Source: Streptomyces subrutilus
GTDB lineage: Bacteria; Actinomycetota; Actinomycetes; Streptomycetales; Streptomycetaceae
NCBI RefSeq assembly: GCF_008704535.1
Contig: NZ_CP023701.1
Location: 4,940,001-5,004,000 of the forward strand
DNA: 64,000 bases
Direction: 5' to 3'
This document shows positions 1-8,507 of this stretch, one piece after another (within the stretch, counting starts at the first letter, position 1; the number at the start of each line of letters is the position of its first letter). A model generated the notes under the pieces. It worked only from the letters and a program-made list of their open reading frames with translations. It searched no databases and was not told the DNA's origin. The position numbers and the translations under genes were made by a program.

Positions 1-1770
1 GAGGGCGCCGGGGCCGCGGCGGCCGACGGGGCCGCGGCCGCCGTCGAGTGGGAGCCCGGTCCGGCCGGGGCGCTGCCCGAGGGGCTGCCGCTGGGCGTCC
101 ACCGGATCACCGCGACCCTGCCGGACGGCCGCACCGCCGCGGCCACGCTGATCCTGGCCCCGGACCGGGCGCCGGCCGCCCCCGCCCGGACGCACGGGCT
201 GCTCGTCCAGCTCTACTCGCTGCTCTCCGAGCGCTCCTGGGGCATGGGCGACCTCGGCGACCTCGCGGCCCTGGCCCGCTGGGCGGCCGAGACCCACGGC
301 GCCGGCTTCGTCCAGGTCAACCCGCTGCACGCGGCCGTGCCCGGCACCCCCACCGACCCGTCCCCCTACCGGCCGTCCTCGCGCCGCTTCCCGGACCCGG
401 TCCACCTGCGCGTCGAGGACGTGCCCGAGTTCGCCGACTGCGCCGACCCGCGGGCGCGCGCCGAGCTTGCCGACCTCGCCGACCGCGGCGCACAGCTGCG
501 CCGCTCGGTGCTGGAGAAGGGCGCGCTCATCGACCGCGACGCCGTCTGGGCGCTCAAGCGCCGGGCGCTGGAGCTGCTGTACGCCGTCCCGCGGACCCCG
601 GAACGGGCCGCCGCCTACCGCCGGTTCCGCGCCGAGCAGGGCCCGGCCCTGGACACCCACGCCGCCTGGTGCGCGTCGGCCGCGGGCGAGGAGCCGCGCG
701 AGCGCGGCGACTTCCACCGCTGGCTGCTGTGGCTGACGGACACCCAGCTCGCCGCCGCCCAGCGGGCCGCCCGGGACGCGGGCATGTCCGTGGGCATCGT
801 GCACGACCTGGCGGTCGGGGTGCACCCGGACGGCTCCGACGCGCTGACCGGCCCCTTCCACGCCCGGCACGTCTCGGTCGGCGCGCCGCCGGACGCGTTC
901 AACGCCCGCGGCCAGGACTGGGGGCTGCCGCCGTGGCGCCCGGACCGGCTGGCCGCGGCCGGGTACGCGCCGCTGCGCCGGCTGCTGCGCGGGGTGTTCC
1001 GGTACGCGGGCGCGCTGCGCATCGACCACGTGATGGGCCTGTTCCGGCTCTGGTGGATCCCGGAGGGGATGCCGCCCGCCGACGGCGCGTACGTCGGGTA
1101 CGACGGCGAGGCGATGCTCGCCGTGCTGGTGCTGGAGGCCCACCGGGCGGGGGCCCTGGTCATCGGCGAGGACCTCGGGACGGTGGAGCCGGGGGTCCGT
1201 CAGGCACTGTCCCGGCGCGGGGTGCTCGGCACCTCGGTGCTCTGGTTCGAGCGCGACTGGGCGGGCGGGGGAGCGCCGCTGCCGCCGGAGGCCTGGCGCT
1301 CGGACTGCCTGGCCACCGCCACCACCCACGACCTGCCGCCCTCGGCCGCCAAGCTGGCCGGGGCCCACGTGGAGCTGCGCGACCGGCTCGGCCTGCTCAC
1401 CCGCCCGGCCGAGCTGGAGCGGGCCGAGGACGCCGCCGACACCGCCGAGTGGCTGGAGCTGCTGGACGGGCTCGGACTGGAGACCAAGGACGAGGAGGCC
1501 GCCGTACAGGCCCTGTACGCCTTCCTGCTGCGCACCCCCGCCCGCATGGTGGGGGTGTGGCTGCCGGACGCGGTGGGCGACCGGCGGCCGCAGAACCTGC
1601 CGGGCACCTGGGACCAGTACCCCAATTGGCGGCTTCCGCTGGCCGATGCGTCCGGCCGGCCGCTGACCCTGGAGGAGCTCACCGCCTCGCCCCGGGCGAA
1701 CGCCCTGCTGAGCGCGGTGCGGGAGGGCGCCGGACCTCGTACGGCACCCCCGGGCGCGCGGGCTGTTTAG
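1..1770 (+). CDS. malQ: 4-alpha-glucanotransferase (amylomaltase), 5' end outside the window
   Basis: The open frame runs in from the left edge, so only the C-terminal 589 residues are present. It is a GH77 disproportionating enzyme that moves alpha-1,4-glucan segments between maltodextrins in glycogen and maltose metabolism. Visible family signatures are RIDHVMGLFR near 1018 (nucleophile Asp), IGEDLGTV near 1162 (acid/base Glu) and TTHDLPP near 1321 (third carboxylate). The ending PQNLPGTWDQYPNWR is typical of the family C-terminus. The region before residue 60 is alanine-rich and looks like the linker after the actinobacterial N-terminal domain. It ends at a TAG 20 bp before a small membrane-protein gene. 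The family and reading frame are secure; the start cannot be seen. Confidence 0.96.
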   Translation, partial: EGAGAAAADGAAAAVEWEPGPAGALPEGLPLGVHRITATLPDGRTAAATLILAPDRAPAAPARTHGLLVQLYSLLSERSWGMGDLGDLAALARWAAETHGAGFVQVNPLHAAVPGTPTDPSPYRPSSRRFPDPVHLRVEDVPEFADCADPRARAELADLADRGAQLRRSVLEKGALIDRDAVWALKRRALELLYAVPRTPERAAAYRRFRAEQGPALDTHAAWCASAAGEEPRERGDFHRWLLWLTDTQLAAAQRAARDAGMSVGIVHDLAVGVHPDGSDALTGPFHARHVSVGAPPDAFNARGQDWGLPPWRPDRLAAAGYAPLRRLLRGVFRYAGALRIDHVMGLFRLWWIPEGMPPADGAYVGYDGEAMLAVLVLEAHRAGALVIGEDLGTVEPGVRQALSRRGVLGTSVLWFERDWAGGGAPLPPEAWRSDCLATATTHDLPPSAAKLAGAHVELRDRLGLLTRPAELERAEDAADTAEWLELLDGLGLETKDEEAAVQALYAFLLRTPARMVGVWLPDAVGDRRPQNLPGTWDQYPNWRLPLADASGRPLTLEELTASPRANALLSAVREGAGPRTAPPGARAV

Positions 1771-1790
1771 GTGTTCGCTACGTTTGCACC

Positions 1791-2027
1791 GTGGACAAGA
1801 AGAACGCTCTGCGCGCCGGCGCCGTCACGGCCGGAACGACGCTGATGATGCTGCTGATGACGTCTCCCGCCCTCGCGCTGACCCGCGACGACGGTGACGA
1901 CCCGGGTCCGGGCCTGAGCATTGGCGAGACGCTCGGCCTGTTCGTGGCCGCGCCGATCGTGCTGTTCCTGGTCATCGCGGGCCTCGTGATGGTCCTCGAC
2001 AAGTCGCGCAAGCCGCACGAGGGCTGA
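1791..2027 (+). CDS. small secreted or membrane-anchored hypothetical protein (78 aa)
   Basis: A GTG start 20 bp after malQ opens a 78-residue protein. It has an Arg/Lys N-terminus, a hydrophobic stretch ending in SPALA (probable signal peptide, residues about 10-30), an acidic linker (TRDDGDDPGPG) and a second hydrophobic segment (about residues 45-66) followed by KSRKPHEG. This predicts an extracytoplasmic loop and a short basic cytoplasmic tail. No Shine-Dalgarno sequence of note precedes the GTG. I do not recognise a named family, although the pattern is that of small proteins conserved in streptomycetes. It ends 50 bp before a strong hairpin shared with the convergent MarR gene. Confidence 0.7.
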   Translation: MDKKNALRAGAVTAGTTLMMLLMTSPALALTRDDGDDPGPGLSIGETLGLFVAAPIVLFLVIAGLVMVLDKSRKPHEG

Positions 2028-2077
2028 TACCGCCCGACACGGGCCGTCCCGCCGGGGCGGCGCACGGATCGACGTCC

Positions 2078-2139
2078 GGGGCGCCGGGGGTCCGCACCGC
2101 CGACCACGAGTCGGCGCCGGTGCGCACCCCCGGCGCCCC
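2078..2139. terminator. bidirectional terminator hairpin
   Basis: Arms 2078-2099 and 2118-2139 pair over 22 bp with one mismatch around an 18-nt loop. It lies between the convergent small membrane-protein gene and the MarR gene, so it can serve both. Confidence 0.8.
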
Positions 2140-2147
2140 GTCGTGTG

Positions 2148-2645
2148 TCAGGGCGCGCCCGCCAGCACCTTGCGCAGCAGCCCGCCGAGCACCTCGACCT
2201 CCTCGGGCTCCAGCCCCGCCAGGGCCGTGCGCTGGACCTCCAGCCCGGCGACGACGGCCTCGTCGACGAGGGCGAGGCCGCGCTCGGTGAGGGCCACCCG
2301 CAGGCCGCGCCGGTCGTGCGGATCGGGGCTGCGGGTGAGCAGCCCGGCCTTCTCCAGCTTGTCCAGGCGCCCGGTCATGCCGCCCGTGGTGAGCATCAGC
2401 GTGGCCGACAGCTGGCGCGGCGAGAGCGTGTACGGGGCGCCGGAGCGGCGCAGGGTGCCGATGACGTCGAACTCGCCGCGGGAGAGCCCGTAGCGGCCGT
2501 AGGCCCGTTCCATCGCGTCGCCGACGGCCTTGGCCGTCCGGAAGATGCGGCCGAAGACGGCCATGGGGTCGGTGTTCAGTTCCGGTCGTACGGCGTACCA
2601 CTGCGCGGTGATCGCGTCGACGGCGTCCTTGCTGGCCTCGGTCAT
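2148..2645 (-). CDS. MarR family transcriptional regulator
   Basis: This 165-residue winged-helix regulator starts at ATG 2645 (MTEASKDAV). The central part, with LSRGEFDVIGTLRRSG, the helix-turn-helix around LSPRQLSATLMLTTGGMTGR and the wing DPHDRRGLRVALTERG, is the classic MarR fold, flanked by helical dimerisation ends. An in-frame extension upstream to 2777 would run through the operator and the opposite promoter, so the short start is preferred. It is divergent from an EamA exporter 138 bp away. An 11-2-11 palindrome in the gap (2698-2721) is the obvious binding site, implying autoregulation and control of the exporter. The ligand is unknown, but MarR/exporter pairs usually respond to the exported compound. 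Confidence 0.93.
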   Translation of the reverse strand: MTEASKDAVDAITAQWYAVRPELNTDPMAVFGRIFRTAKAVGDAMERAYGRYGLSRGEFDVIGTLRRSGAPYTLSPRQLSATLMLTTGGMTGRLDKLEKAGLLTRSPDPHDRRGLRVALTERGLALVDEAVVAGLEVQRTALAGLEPEEVEVLGGLLRKVLAGAP

Positions 2646-2697
2646 GAGCGAAGTATCGGCTTCCGGTTGGTTGTTCGCAAGAAAGTTGCTTGACGGA

Positions 2698-2721
2698 AAG
2701 TAGCTTACGAGTAAGCTACTT
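2698..2721. promoter_or_regulatory. candidate MarR operator, 11-bp inverted repeat
   Basis: Perfect arms AAGTAGCTTAC and GTAAGCTACTT are separated by two bases. The site is markedly AT-rich for this genome and lies between the divergent marR (ATG 2645) and EamA (GTG 2783) starts. The size and symmetry fit a MarR dimer site. Confidence 0.75.
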
Positions 2722-2782
2722 GCGAGCGAGCTATTCCGCGCACTCCGCCCTCCTCGCCCCGCTCCCTTAGGAGTCACCTCCC

Positions 2783-3715
2783 GTGAAGCGTTTCGCGACC
2801 GTCGCCCTGACCGCCCTCGCCCCCGTCTCCTGGGGTTCCACCTACGCCGTGGCGACCGAACTCCTGCCGCCCGACCGGCCGCTGTTCACCGGCGTGATGC
2901 GCGCCCTGCCCGCGGGCCTGCTCCTGACCGCCCTGGCCCGGACCCTGCCCCGGGGCGCGTGGTGGTGGAAGTCCGCGGTCCTCGGCACCCTCAACATCGG
3001 CGCCTTCTTCCCGCTGCTGTTCCTCTCCGCCTACCGGCTGCCCGGCGGGGTCGCGGCGGTGCTCGGCGCCGCCGGACCGCTCTTCGTCGTCGGGCTGGCC
3101 GCCCTCCTCCTCGGAGAGCGGGCGAGCCTGCGCACCGTGCTGGCCGCGGTCGTGGGCGCCTTCGGCGTCAGCATGGTGGTGCTCACCGCCGAGGCCCGGC
3201 TCGACCTCGTCGGCGTGGTCGCCGGCGTGGTCTCCTCCGCCTCCATGGCCTCCGGCACCGTCATGACCAAGCGCTGGGGCCGCCCCGAGGGCGTCGGTCC
3301 GCTGGCCGTGACCGGTTGGCAGCTCACCGCCGGCGGACTGGTCATCATCCCCGTCGCCGCCCTGGTCGAGGGCGCCCCGCCGGCCCTGGACGGCAACGCG
3401 CTCCTCGGCTACGGCTACATGATGCTGATCAACACCGGCATCGCGTACTGGCTCTGGTTCCGCGGCATGGGGCAGCTCACCGCCACCTCGGTCACCCTCC
3501 TCGGCCCGCTCTCCCCGCTCAGCGCGGCCGTCATCGGCTGGGCGGTCCTCGGGCAGGCGCTGACGCCCGTGCAGCTGCTCGGGATGGCGATCGCCTTCGG
3601 GGCCACGGTGGCCGGCCAGCTGGCAGCGGCCCGGGCCGCCAAAACGTTCAGTTCTACTGAAAAGACCGATCGAAACATTTCGATGGACCTGACTGATGGT
3701 GCGGTGCGACGGTAG
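2783..3715 (+). CDS. EamA/DMT family transporter
   Basis: The 310-residue integral membrane protein belongs to the drug/metabolite transporter superfamily, with about ten hydrophobic helices arranged as two EamA repeats (residues about 8-135 and 145-280). The first repeat begins ALAPVSWGSTYAVATELLP, the usual DMT opening. The GTG start at 2783 follows a TAGGAG ribosome site by about 9 nt. It probably exports a small metabolite or amino acid at the plasma membrane; the substrate cannot be read from sequence. The divergent MarR gene and the palindrome between them suggest inducible expression. A second EamA gene of different sequence begins 41 bp downstream and may be co-transcribed. Confidence 0.93.
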   Translation: MKRFATVALTALAPVSWGSTYAVATELLPPDRPLFTGVMRALPAGLLLTALARTLPRGAWWWKSAVLGTLNIGAFFPLLFLSAYRLPGGVAAVLGAAGPLFVVGLAALLLGERASLRTVLAAVVGAFGVSMVVLTAEARLDLVGVVAGVVSSASMASGTVMTKRWGRPEGVGPLAVTGWQLTAGGLVIIPVAALVEGAPPALDGNALLGYGYMMLINTGIAYWLWFRGMGQLTATSVTLLGPLSPLSAAVIGWAVLGQALTPVQLLGMAIAFGATVAGQLAAARAAKTFSSTEKTDRNISMDLTDGAVRR

Positions 3716-3756
3716 GGCCACGCCCTAACCGCACCGTCCCGAGGAGGAGACACCCA

Positions 3757-4752
3757 GTGGCCGTCACGGACCGCGCCCGTACCGTTTCACAGGCCGAGCA
3801 GGCCAAGGCCGAGCAGATCGAGCAGGCCGAGCAGATCGAGCAGGCCGAACAGAGCGGCACCGGCCCGGCCCCCGGAGGGAAGGCCGGCGCCGGGCTGGGC
3901 GCCGGACTGCTCCTCGCCCTGCTCGCGACGGTCGTCTGGTCCGGCAGCTTCGTCGCCACCCGCGGGATGGCCGGTACCGTCCCGCCGGTCCAGGCCGTGT
4001 TCTGGCGCTGGATCATCGCCCTGGTCGCCGTCGCCCCCTTCGCGGCCCGCCAGGCCTGGCACCAACGGGCCCTGATCCGCCGACACTTCCGCTACATCGC
4101 CGTCGCCACGCTGTTCGGCGTCACCCTCTACAACACGCTCGTGCACCAGGCCGGACTGACCACCTCCGCCTCCAACATGGGCATGATCATGGCGGCCTCG
4201 CCCGTCATCATGGCGCTCTACGCCCGCCTCGGCGGCGAACGGCTCGGCGCCCGCCGCACCTTCGGCATGCTGCTCGCCGCCTTCGGGGTGCTGCTGCTGG
4301 TCGGCGACGGCTCCATCGGCTTCCACTTCGGCGCCGGCGACCTGTGGATGTTCGCCGCCGCCCTCTCCTTCGCCACGTACAGCGCCCTGCTCAAGCGCAA
4401 GCCCGCCGAGCTCGGCGGACTGGCCTTCCTGATCACCACCTTCGCGCTCGGTGCGCTGATGCTGGCCCCCGCCTACGCCGTCTCCCTCGCCGTCCAGGGC
4501 GGGTTCCGCGCGAGCACCGGCTCGGTCGGCATGCTGCTGTACGTCGGCGTCCTCTCCTCGGCCGTCGCCTTCTTCGCCTGGAACAAGGCCATCTCCCTGA
4601 TCGGCGCCGCCCGCGCCGGGGTCGTCTACTACCTCCAGCCGGTGTGCGTGGCCGGTCTCGGCTTCCTGCTGCTGGGCGAACACACCGGACCGGCCCAGCT
4701 GCTGTGCATGGCGCTGATCCTGGGAGGCGTCGGGCTCGGTGCCCGCCGGTAG
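3757..4752 (+). CDS. EamA/DMT family transporter with repetitive Glu-Gln N-terminus
   Basis: This 331-residue protein has two EamA repeats (about residues 45-175 and 190-325), starting LATVVWSGSFVATRGMAGT and ending in a short GARR tail. The GTG start at 3757 has a strong GAGGAGGAGA site 6 nt upstream. The first 45 residues are a hydrophilic cytosolic extension built of repeated EQIEQAEQ units, absent from most family members and encoded by two perfect 18-bp repeats. The LysR gene starts 10 bp after the stop, a common pairing in which the regulator controls the exporter. Export of an amino acid or related metabolite is likely, but no specific substrate can be named. Confidence 0.92.
   Translation: MAVTDRARTVSQAEQAKAEQIEQAEQIEQAEQSGTGPAPGGKAGAGLGAGLLLALLATVVWSGSFVATRGMAGTVPPVQAVFWRWIIALVAVAPFAARQAWHQRALIRRHFRYIAVATLFGVTLYNTLVHQAGLTTSASNMGMIMAASPVIMALYARLGGERLGARRTFGMLLAAFGVLLLVGDGSIGFHFGAGDLWMFAAALSFATYSALLKRKPAELGGLAFLITTFALGALMLAPAYAVSLAVQGGFRASTGSVGMLLYVGVLSSAVAFFAWNKAISLIGAARAGVVYYLQPVCVAGLGFLLLGEHTGPAQLLCMALILGGVGLGARR
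3811..3846 (+). repeat. two perfect 18-bp tandem repeats inside the EamA gene
   Basis: Units 3811-3828 and 3829-3846 are identical and are followed by a decayed third copy. They encode EQIEQA repeats in the N-terminal tail. The unit is a multiple of three, so slippage changes tail length without a frameshift. Confidence 0.9.
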
Positions 4753-4762
4753 GTTCGAGCCC

Positions 4763-5662
4763 ATGATCGAGTGGGACATCAAGAAGCTGCGGATCCTGCG
4801 GACCCTGGCCGAACAGGGGACCGTGACCAAGGCGGCCGAGGCGTTGCACATGACGCCCTCGGCCGTTTCGCAGCAGCTGACCAACCTCGCGCGCCAACTG
4901 GGGGTGACGCTGCTGGAGGCCCAGGGCCGGCGCGTGCGGCTCACCGACGCCGCGCACCTGGTCCTGCGGCACGCCGAAGCGGTCTTCGCGGAGCTGGAGC
5001 GGGCCGACGCGGAACTGGCCGGCTACCTCGCCGGGGACGCGGGAGAGGTGCGCATCGGCGCCTTCTCCACCGCCGTGCCGGCTCTGGTGGTCCCCGCCGT
5101 GGCCGCGCTGCGCGACGCCCACCCCGGGGTGGTGGTGCGGGTCCGCGAGACGGAGGCCGCCGAGTCCTACGAGCTGCTGTCCGCCGGGGTCGTGGACCTG
5201 GCGCTGTCGCTGGCGGCCCACGCGCCGACCGAACGCGACGCCCGCTTCACCCGGCTGACCCTCCTGGAGGACCCGCTGGACGTGGCGCTGCCCCCGGGGC
5301 ACCCACTGGCGGACGCGCCGGACCTGCGGCTCGCGGACCTGTCCCGGGACCCGTGGATCTACGGGGGCAGCGGCCCCTGGTCCGAGATCACCCGCAGCGC
5401 GTGCGAGGCGGCGGGCTTCGTCCCCGAGCAGGCGCACTCGGCGTCCGGCTGGACGGCGATCCTCGCCATGGTCGGCGCCGGGATGGGCGTGGCCCTGGTC
5501 CCCCGGATGGTGTCGAGCCGCGCCTCGGGTCCCGTCGTCCGCGTCCTGACCCGGGACCGCCCGACCCGGCAGGTCGTGGCGGCGGTGCGCCGCGGCGCCG
5601 AGGCGGCCCCGGCGGTGTCCCACGTCCTCGCGGCGCTCAGGTCGGCCGCCCGCCAACCGTGA
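4763..5662 (+). CDS. LysR family transcriptional regulator
   Basis: The 299-residue protein has an N-terminal winged HTH (LRTLAEQGTVTKAAEALHMT followed by PSAVSQQLTNL, residues about 10-50) and a periplasmic-binding-like effector domain (about 90-295). ATG 4763 is chosen because MIEWDIKKLRILRTL is the usual family beginning. An in-frame GTG at 4739 would add eight residues and overlap the EamA stop. It lies 10 bp downstream of the EamA exporter on the same strand, so regulator and transporter are probably one unit. The motif GAGMGVALVPRM near the C-terminus is standard for the effector domain. The inducer is unknown. Confidence 0.92.
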   Translation: MIEWDIKKLRILRTLAEQGTVTKAAEALHMTPSAVSQQLTNLARQLGVTLLEAQGRRVRLTDAAHLVLRHAEAVFAELERADAELAGYLAGDAGEVRIGAFSTAVPALVVPAVAALRDAHPGVVVRVRETEAAESYELLSAGVVDLALSLAAHAPTERDARFTRLTLLEDPLDVALPPGHPLADAPDLRLADLSRDPWIYGGSGPWSEITRSACEAAGFVPEQAHSASGWTAILAMVGAGMGVALVPRMVSSRASGPVVRVLTRDRPTRQVVAAVRRGAEAAPAVSHVLAALRSAARQP

Positions 5663-5708
5663 CCGCCCTCCCGGCCCCCGCCGTCGGGGCGGGGCGGAGC
5701 CCGCCGGC

Positions 5709-5735
5709 GGCGGGCCGGGACGTACCCGGCCCGCC
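5709..5735. terminator. terminator hairpin between LysR gene and pepN
   Basis: An 11-bp stem (5709-5719 with 5725-5735) has a 5-nt loop. It is placed between convergent genes and so can act in both directions. Confidence 0.65.
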
Positions 5736-5751
5736 CCCGTCGGGGTGGTGG

Positions 5752-8328
5752 TCAGACCCGGGCCGCGGCCGCGTCGGCCGCCTGGGCGCGCAGGGCGCGC
5801 TCGACGCCCGCGCGGGACTCCGACACCAGACGGCGCAGGGCCGCGTTCGGCTCGGCCGAGGCCAGCCAGGCGTCCGTCGCGTCCAGGGTCTCCTGCGAGA
5901 CCTGGAGGGCCGGGTACAGGCCCACCGCCACCTGCTGGGCGATCTCGTGGCTGCGCGTCTCCCAGACCTCCTTGACCGCCGCGAAGTACCGCGCGGTGTA
6001 CGGGGCCAGCAGCTCGCGCTGGTCGGTCTGGACGAACCCGCCGATCACCGCCTCCTGCACCGCGTTCGGCAGGTCGCCGGAGTCCACCACCGAGGCCCAC
6101 GCCGCGGCCTTGGCCTCCGCCGTCGGGCGCGCCGCCCGCGCGGTCGCCGCGTGCCGCTCGCCGGCCGCCGTGGCGTCCCGCTCCAGTTCCGCCGCGACGG
6201 CCGCGTCGTCGGCGACGCCGGTGGCGACCAGCCGCTCCAGGAACGCCCACCGCAGCTCGGTGTCGACGGCCAGCCCCTCGATCCGCGCGGAACCGTCCAG
6301 CAGCGCCGACAGGTACGCCAGCTGCTCCTCGGTGCGGGCCGTGGCGGAGAACGCCCGCGCCCACGCCAGCTGGTGGTCGCCGCCCGGCTCGGCCGCCCGC
6401 AGGTGCTCCAGGGCGGCGCCGGTCCAGGTGGCCAGCCCCTCCTCGCGCCACGCCGGGTCGGCGTACAGGTCGACGGCCAGCTTGACCTGCCGGTGCAGGG
6501 ACTGCACGACGCCGATGTCGGACTCCTTGCCGATCCCGGAGAGGACCAGTGCCAGGTAGTCGCGGGTGGCGAGCTCGCCGTCGCGGGTCATGTCCCAGGC
6601 CGAGGCCCAGCACAGGGCGCGCGGCAGCGACTCGGTGAAGTCGCCCAGGTGCGCGGTCACGTTCGCCAGGGAGACCTCGTCGAGGCGGACCTTCGCGTAC
6701 GACAGGTCGTCGTCGTTGAGCAGCACCACGGTCGGCCGGGCGCGGCCCACGAGCTGCGGCACCGCCGTCAGCTCCCCGTCGATGTCCAGCTCGATCCGGT
6801 CGGTGCGCACGAGGCGGCCGCCGCGGAGCTCGTACAGGCCGATGGCGATGCGGTGCGGGCGCAGGGTCGGCTCGCCCTTGGCGCCGGCGGGCAGGGCCGG
6901 GGCCTCCTGGCGGACCGCGAAGGCGGTGATGGCGCCCTGCTCGTCCGTCTCGATCTCCGGACGCAGGACGTTGATGCCGGCCGTCTCCAACCACGCCTTC
7001 GACCAGGAGGCCAGGTCGCGGCCCGAGGTCTGCTCCAGGAAGCCGAGCAGGTCGGAGAGGCGGGTGTTGCCGAAGGCGTGCGCCTTGAAGTAGGCCTGCA
7101 CGCCCTGGAAGAAGGCGTCCGTGCCGACGTACGCCACGAGCTGCTTGAGCACCGAGGCGCCCTTGGCGTACGTGATGCCGTCGAAGTTGACCAGGACGTC
7201 GTCCAGGTCGCGGATGTCCGCCATGATCGGGTGCGTGGAGGGCAGCTGGTCCTGCCGGTACGCCCACGTCTTCATGGAGTTGGCGAAGGTGGTCCACGCG
7301 TGCGGCCACTTCGAGCCCTCGGCGTCCGCCTGGCAGGCGATCGAGGTGTAGGTGGCGAACGACTCGTTCAGCCACAGGTCGTTCCACCACTCCATGGTGA
7401 CGAGGTCGCCGAACCACATGTGGGCGAGCTCGTGCAGGATGGTCTCGGCGCGCACCTCGTACGCCGCGTCCGTCACCTTCGAGCGGAAGACGTACTGGTC
7501 GCGGATGGTGACCGCGCCCGCGTTCTCCATCGCGCCGGCGTTGAACTCCGGGACGAAGAGCTGGTCGTACTTGGCGAACGGGTAGGCGTAGTCGAACTTC
7601 TCCTGGAACCAGTCGAAGCCCTGCCGCGTCACGTCGAAGATCGCGTCGGCGTCGAGGAACTCGGCGAGCGAGGGACGGCAGTAGATGCCGAGCGGCACGG
7701 ACTGCCCGTCCTTGCCCTCGTACGAGCTGTGCACCGCGTGGTACGGGCCCACGATCAGCGCGGTGATGTACGAGGAGATCCGCGGGGTCGGCTCGAAGGC
7801 CCACACCCGGTCCGCCGGCTGCGGCGTCGGCGAGTTCGAGATGACCGTCCAGCCCTCGGGCGCGGTCACGGTGAACCGGAACGTCGCCTTCAGGTCGGGC
7901 TGCTCGAAGCTGGCGAAGACGCGCCGCGCGTCCGGCACCTCGAACTGGGTGTACAGGTATGCCTGCTGGTCGACCGGGTCGACGAAGCGGTGCAGGCCCT
8001 CGCCGGTGTTGGTGTACGCGCAGTCCGCGACGACGCGGAGCTCGTTGTCCCCCGCCGCCAGGTGCGCCAGCGCGATCCGCGAGTCCCGGAAGACGGCGGC
8101 GACGTCGAGCGAGCGGCCGTTGAGGACGACCTCGTGCACGGCCGGGGCGACCAGGTCGATGAAGGTCTCGGCCCCGGCCTCCGCCGACTGGAAGCGCACG
8201 GTGGTCACGGACGGGTAGGTGCCCCCGTCCTGCGCGCCGCTGAGATCGAGTTCGATCTCGTAGGAGTCGACGGTGAGCAGCTTTGCCCGCTGCTGAGCCT
8301 CTTCACGGGTGAGATTCGTGCCTGGCAC
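5752..8328 (-). CDS. pepN: aminopeptidase N (M1 family), first of two copies
   Basis: This 858-residue zinc metallopeptidase removes N-terminal residues from peptides in the cytoplasm. The GTG start at 8328 gives MPGTNLTREEAQQR and has AAGGAG about 8 nt upstream; longer in-frame starts lack a ribosome site. The exopeptidase motif GAMEN is at residues 265-269, the zinc ligands HELAH at 299-303 and the third ligand Glu at about 322 in LWLNESFA. The C-terminal half is the helical domain typical of the actinobacterial M1 group, and the length matches the family. It has no signal peptide. A second pepN of similar length lies at 16758-19325. The upstream gene on this strand is asd, separated by a hairpin, so pepN is probably transcribed alone. 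Confidence 0.97.
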   Translation of the reverse strand: MPGTNLTREEAQQRAKLLTVDSYEIELDLSGAQDGGTYPSVTTVRFQSAEAGAETFIDLVAPAVHEVVLNGRSLDVAAVFRDSRIALAHLAAGDNELRVVADCAYTNTGEGLHRFVDPVDQQAYLYTQFEVPDARRVFASFEQPDLKATFRFTVTAPEGWTVISNSPTPQPADRVWAFEPTPRISSYITALIVGPYHAVHSSYEGKDGQSVPLGIYCRPSLAEFLDADAIFDVTRQGFDWFQEKFDYAYPFAKYDQLFVPEFNAGAMENAGAVTIRDQYVFRSKVTDAAYEVRAETILHELAHMWFGDLVTMEWWNDLWLNESFATYTSIACQADAEGSKWPHAWTTFANSMKTWAYRQDQLPSTHPIMADIRDLDDVLVNFDGITYAKGASVLKQLVAYVGTDAFFQGVQAYFKAHAFGNTRLSDLLGFLEQTSGRDLASWSKAWLETAGINVLRPEIETDEQGAITAFAVRQEAPALPAGAKGEPTLRPHRIAIGLYELRGGRLVRTDRIELDIDGELTAVPQLVGRARPTVVLLNDDDLSYAKVRLDEVSLANVTAHLGDFTESLPRALCWASAWDMTRDGELATRDYLALVLSGIGKESDIGVVQSLHRQVKLAVDLYADPAWREEGLATWTGAALEHLRAAEPGGDHQLAWARAFSATARTEEQLAYLSALLDGSARIEGLAVDTELRWAFLERLVATGVADDAAVAAELERDATAAGERHAATARAARPTAEAKAAAWASVVDSGDLPNAVQEAVIGGFVQTDQRELLAPYTARYFAAVKEVWETRSHEIAQQVAVGLYPALQVSQETLDATDAWLASAEPNAALRRLVSESRAGVERALRAQAADAAAARV

Positions 8329-8456
8329 GCGTTCATCTCCTTCGATGGTGACGTTCCGGCCCATCCTTCCACGCGCACCGGGCCACCGCTTCGGAGTAAT
8401 CCACGGGCGAACACCCCGCCCGGCCGCACCCCCTCCCCGGCCCCCGCGGACGTGCG

Positions 8457-8485
8457 GAGGGCGGGCGCCGACGGCGCCCGCCCTC
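8457..8485 (-). terminator. terminator hairpin after asd
   Basis: A 13-bp perfect stem (8457-8469 with 8473-8485) has a 3-base turn. It sits 22 bp past the asd stop in the direction of transcription. Confidence 0.7.
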
Positions 8486-8507
8486 GCCCTCCCGCCGGTC
8501 CGCCGGG

